From: CAZVCJ01 sp964625745 | GTDB taxonomy: Bacteria; Chloroflexota; Anaerolineae; VGOG01 | Assembly: GCA_964625745.1 (NCBI GenBank) | Contig: CAZVCJ010000105.1 | Span: 1-13,933 of the forward strand | Reading direction: 5' to 3' | DNA: 13,933 nt | Shown: piece after piece, positions 13,654-13,933 of the stretch | Layout: each line of letters starts with the position of its first letter | Numbering within the stretch: position 1 is the first letter of the stretch | Notes under the pieces: generated by a model | Told to the model about the DNA's origin: nothing | What the model saw: only the letters and a program-made list of their open reading frames with translations | Database searches by the model: none | Position numbers and translations under genes: made by a program

Positions 13654-13859
13654 CTAACCCTTCACGCCGCCAGCCGTGAGTCCCTCTTCAAGGAATCGCT
13701 CCAGAGCGAGGAAGAGAATGACCACCAGCAATGTCATGATGGTCGAGGCGGCCATGACGACGTGCGGGCGCGGAGTGGGATCATTGAAAATGGTTCTGAG
13801 ATTGTACTGGCGACGCCCTCAACGAGCGTCTGGGTGGTTAAAACGATGACAATGATCAA
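13654..13859 (-). pseudogene. Frameshifted C-terminal remnant of a sugar ABC permease (MalG type)
   Basis: The last 45 codons read FNDPTPRPHVVMAASTIM, then TLLVVILFLALERFLEEGLT, then AGGVKG and a TAG at 13654-13656. This is the classic C-terminus of MalG/UgpE permeases: a last helix and the R(F/Y)---GLTAG-VKG tail. Upstream the frame closes at 13819-13821, but the next frame carries LIIVIVLTTQTLVEGVASTI (13800-13859), which fits the preceding permease segment. A frameshift near 13795-13800 thus separates them. No EAA loop or other helices occur before the window ends. It could be a decayed paralogous operon or a sequencing indel in a longer gene. Confidence 0.6.
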
Positions 13860-13933
13860 CCTATCACCCCCTTTCCTGGTTTCAGCTATCCAACTCCGCT
13901 GGATTCTCGGACAACTAGCTCTGGCTGCAAGAT

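Overview
The window looks like a chromosomal segment of a Chloroflexota (Anaerolineae-like) bacterium, probably from a metagenome. This rests on recall of family composition and on small repeats inside genes: CTGAGC...CGAAGG elements that insert in frame, and 7-nt-phased tandem repeats encoding NTQYPIS-type peptides. No rRNA, tRNA, CRISPR array or transposase was seen.

Left part (1-3047) is an accessory region. On the minus strand are a PD-(D/E)XK nuclease of the PGN_0703-like type (310-1407) and, after it, a 61-codon ORF resembling the first residues of a reverse transcriptase. Next comes a minus-strand gene graveyard (about 1533-2279) where fragments of four unrelated genes are joined end to end: a short protein of the kind often paired with HNH nucleases, a C39-like papain-fold peptidase, the HNH core and a potassium-channel membrane segment. 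Facing away from it is an intact plus-strand VapBC toxin-antitoxin pair (2360-3047). Its promoter is overlapped by a perfect palindrome, a likely autoregulatory operator.

The rest (3086-13324) is one long minus-strand gene set for taking up and processing a mannose-containing carbohydrate. In transcription order it holds a LysM-containing extracellular solute-binding protein, two ABC permeases overlapping by ATGA, a MalK/UgpC-type ATPase, a GH38 alpha-mannosidase, a 2H phosphoesterase (2'-5' RNA ligase family) and a GT4 glycosyltransferase. The last three are packed within 8-20 nt of each other. A hairpin after the binding-protein gene probably lets that gene be expressed above the permeases. 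The exact substrate cannot be read from the sequence; mannoside is inferred from the GH38 enzyme.

The right edge (13654-13859) holds the frameshifted C-terminal remnant of another sugar permease, and a candidate promoter for the operon lies just after it.

The most notable points are a G/C-run repeat present once plain (inside the mannosidase) and once split exactly by a 24-nt CTGAGC/CGAAGG element, three sequence classes of tandem repeat sharing a 7-nt period, the LysM tether on the binding protein, and the four-gene mosaic.
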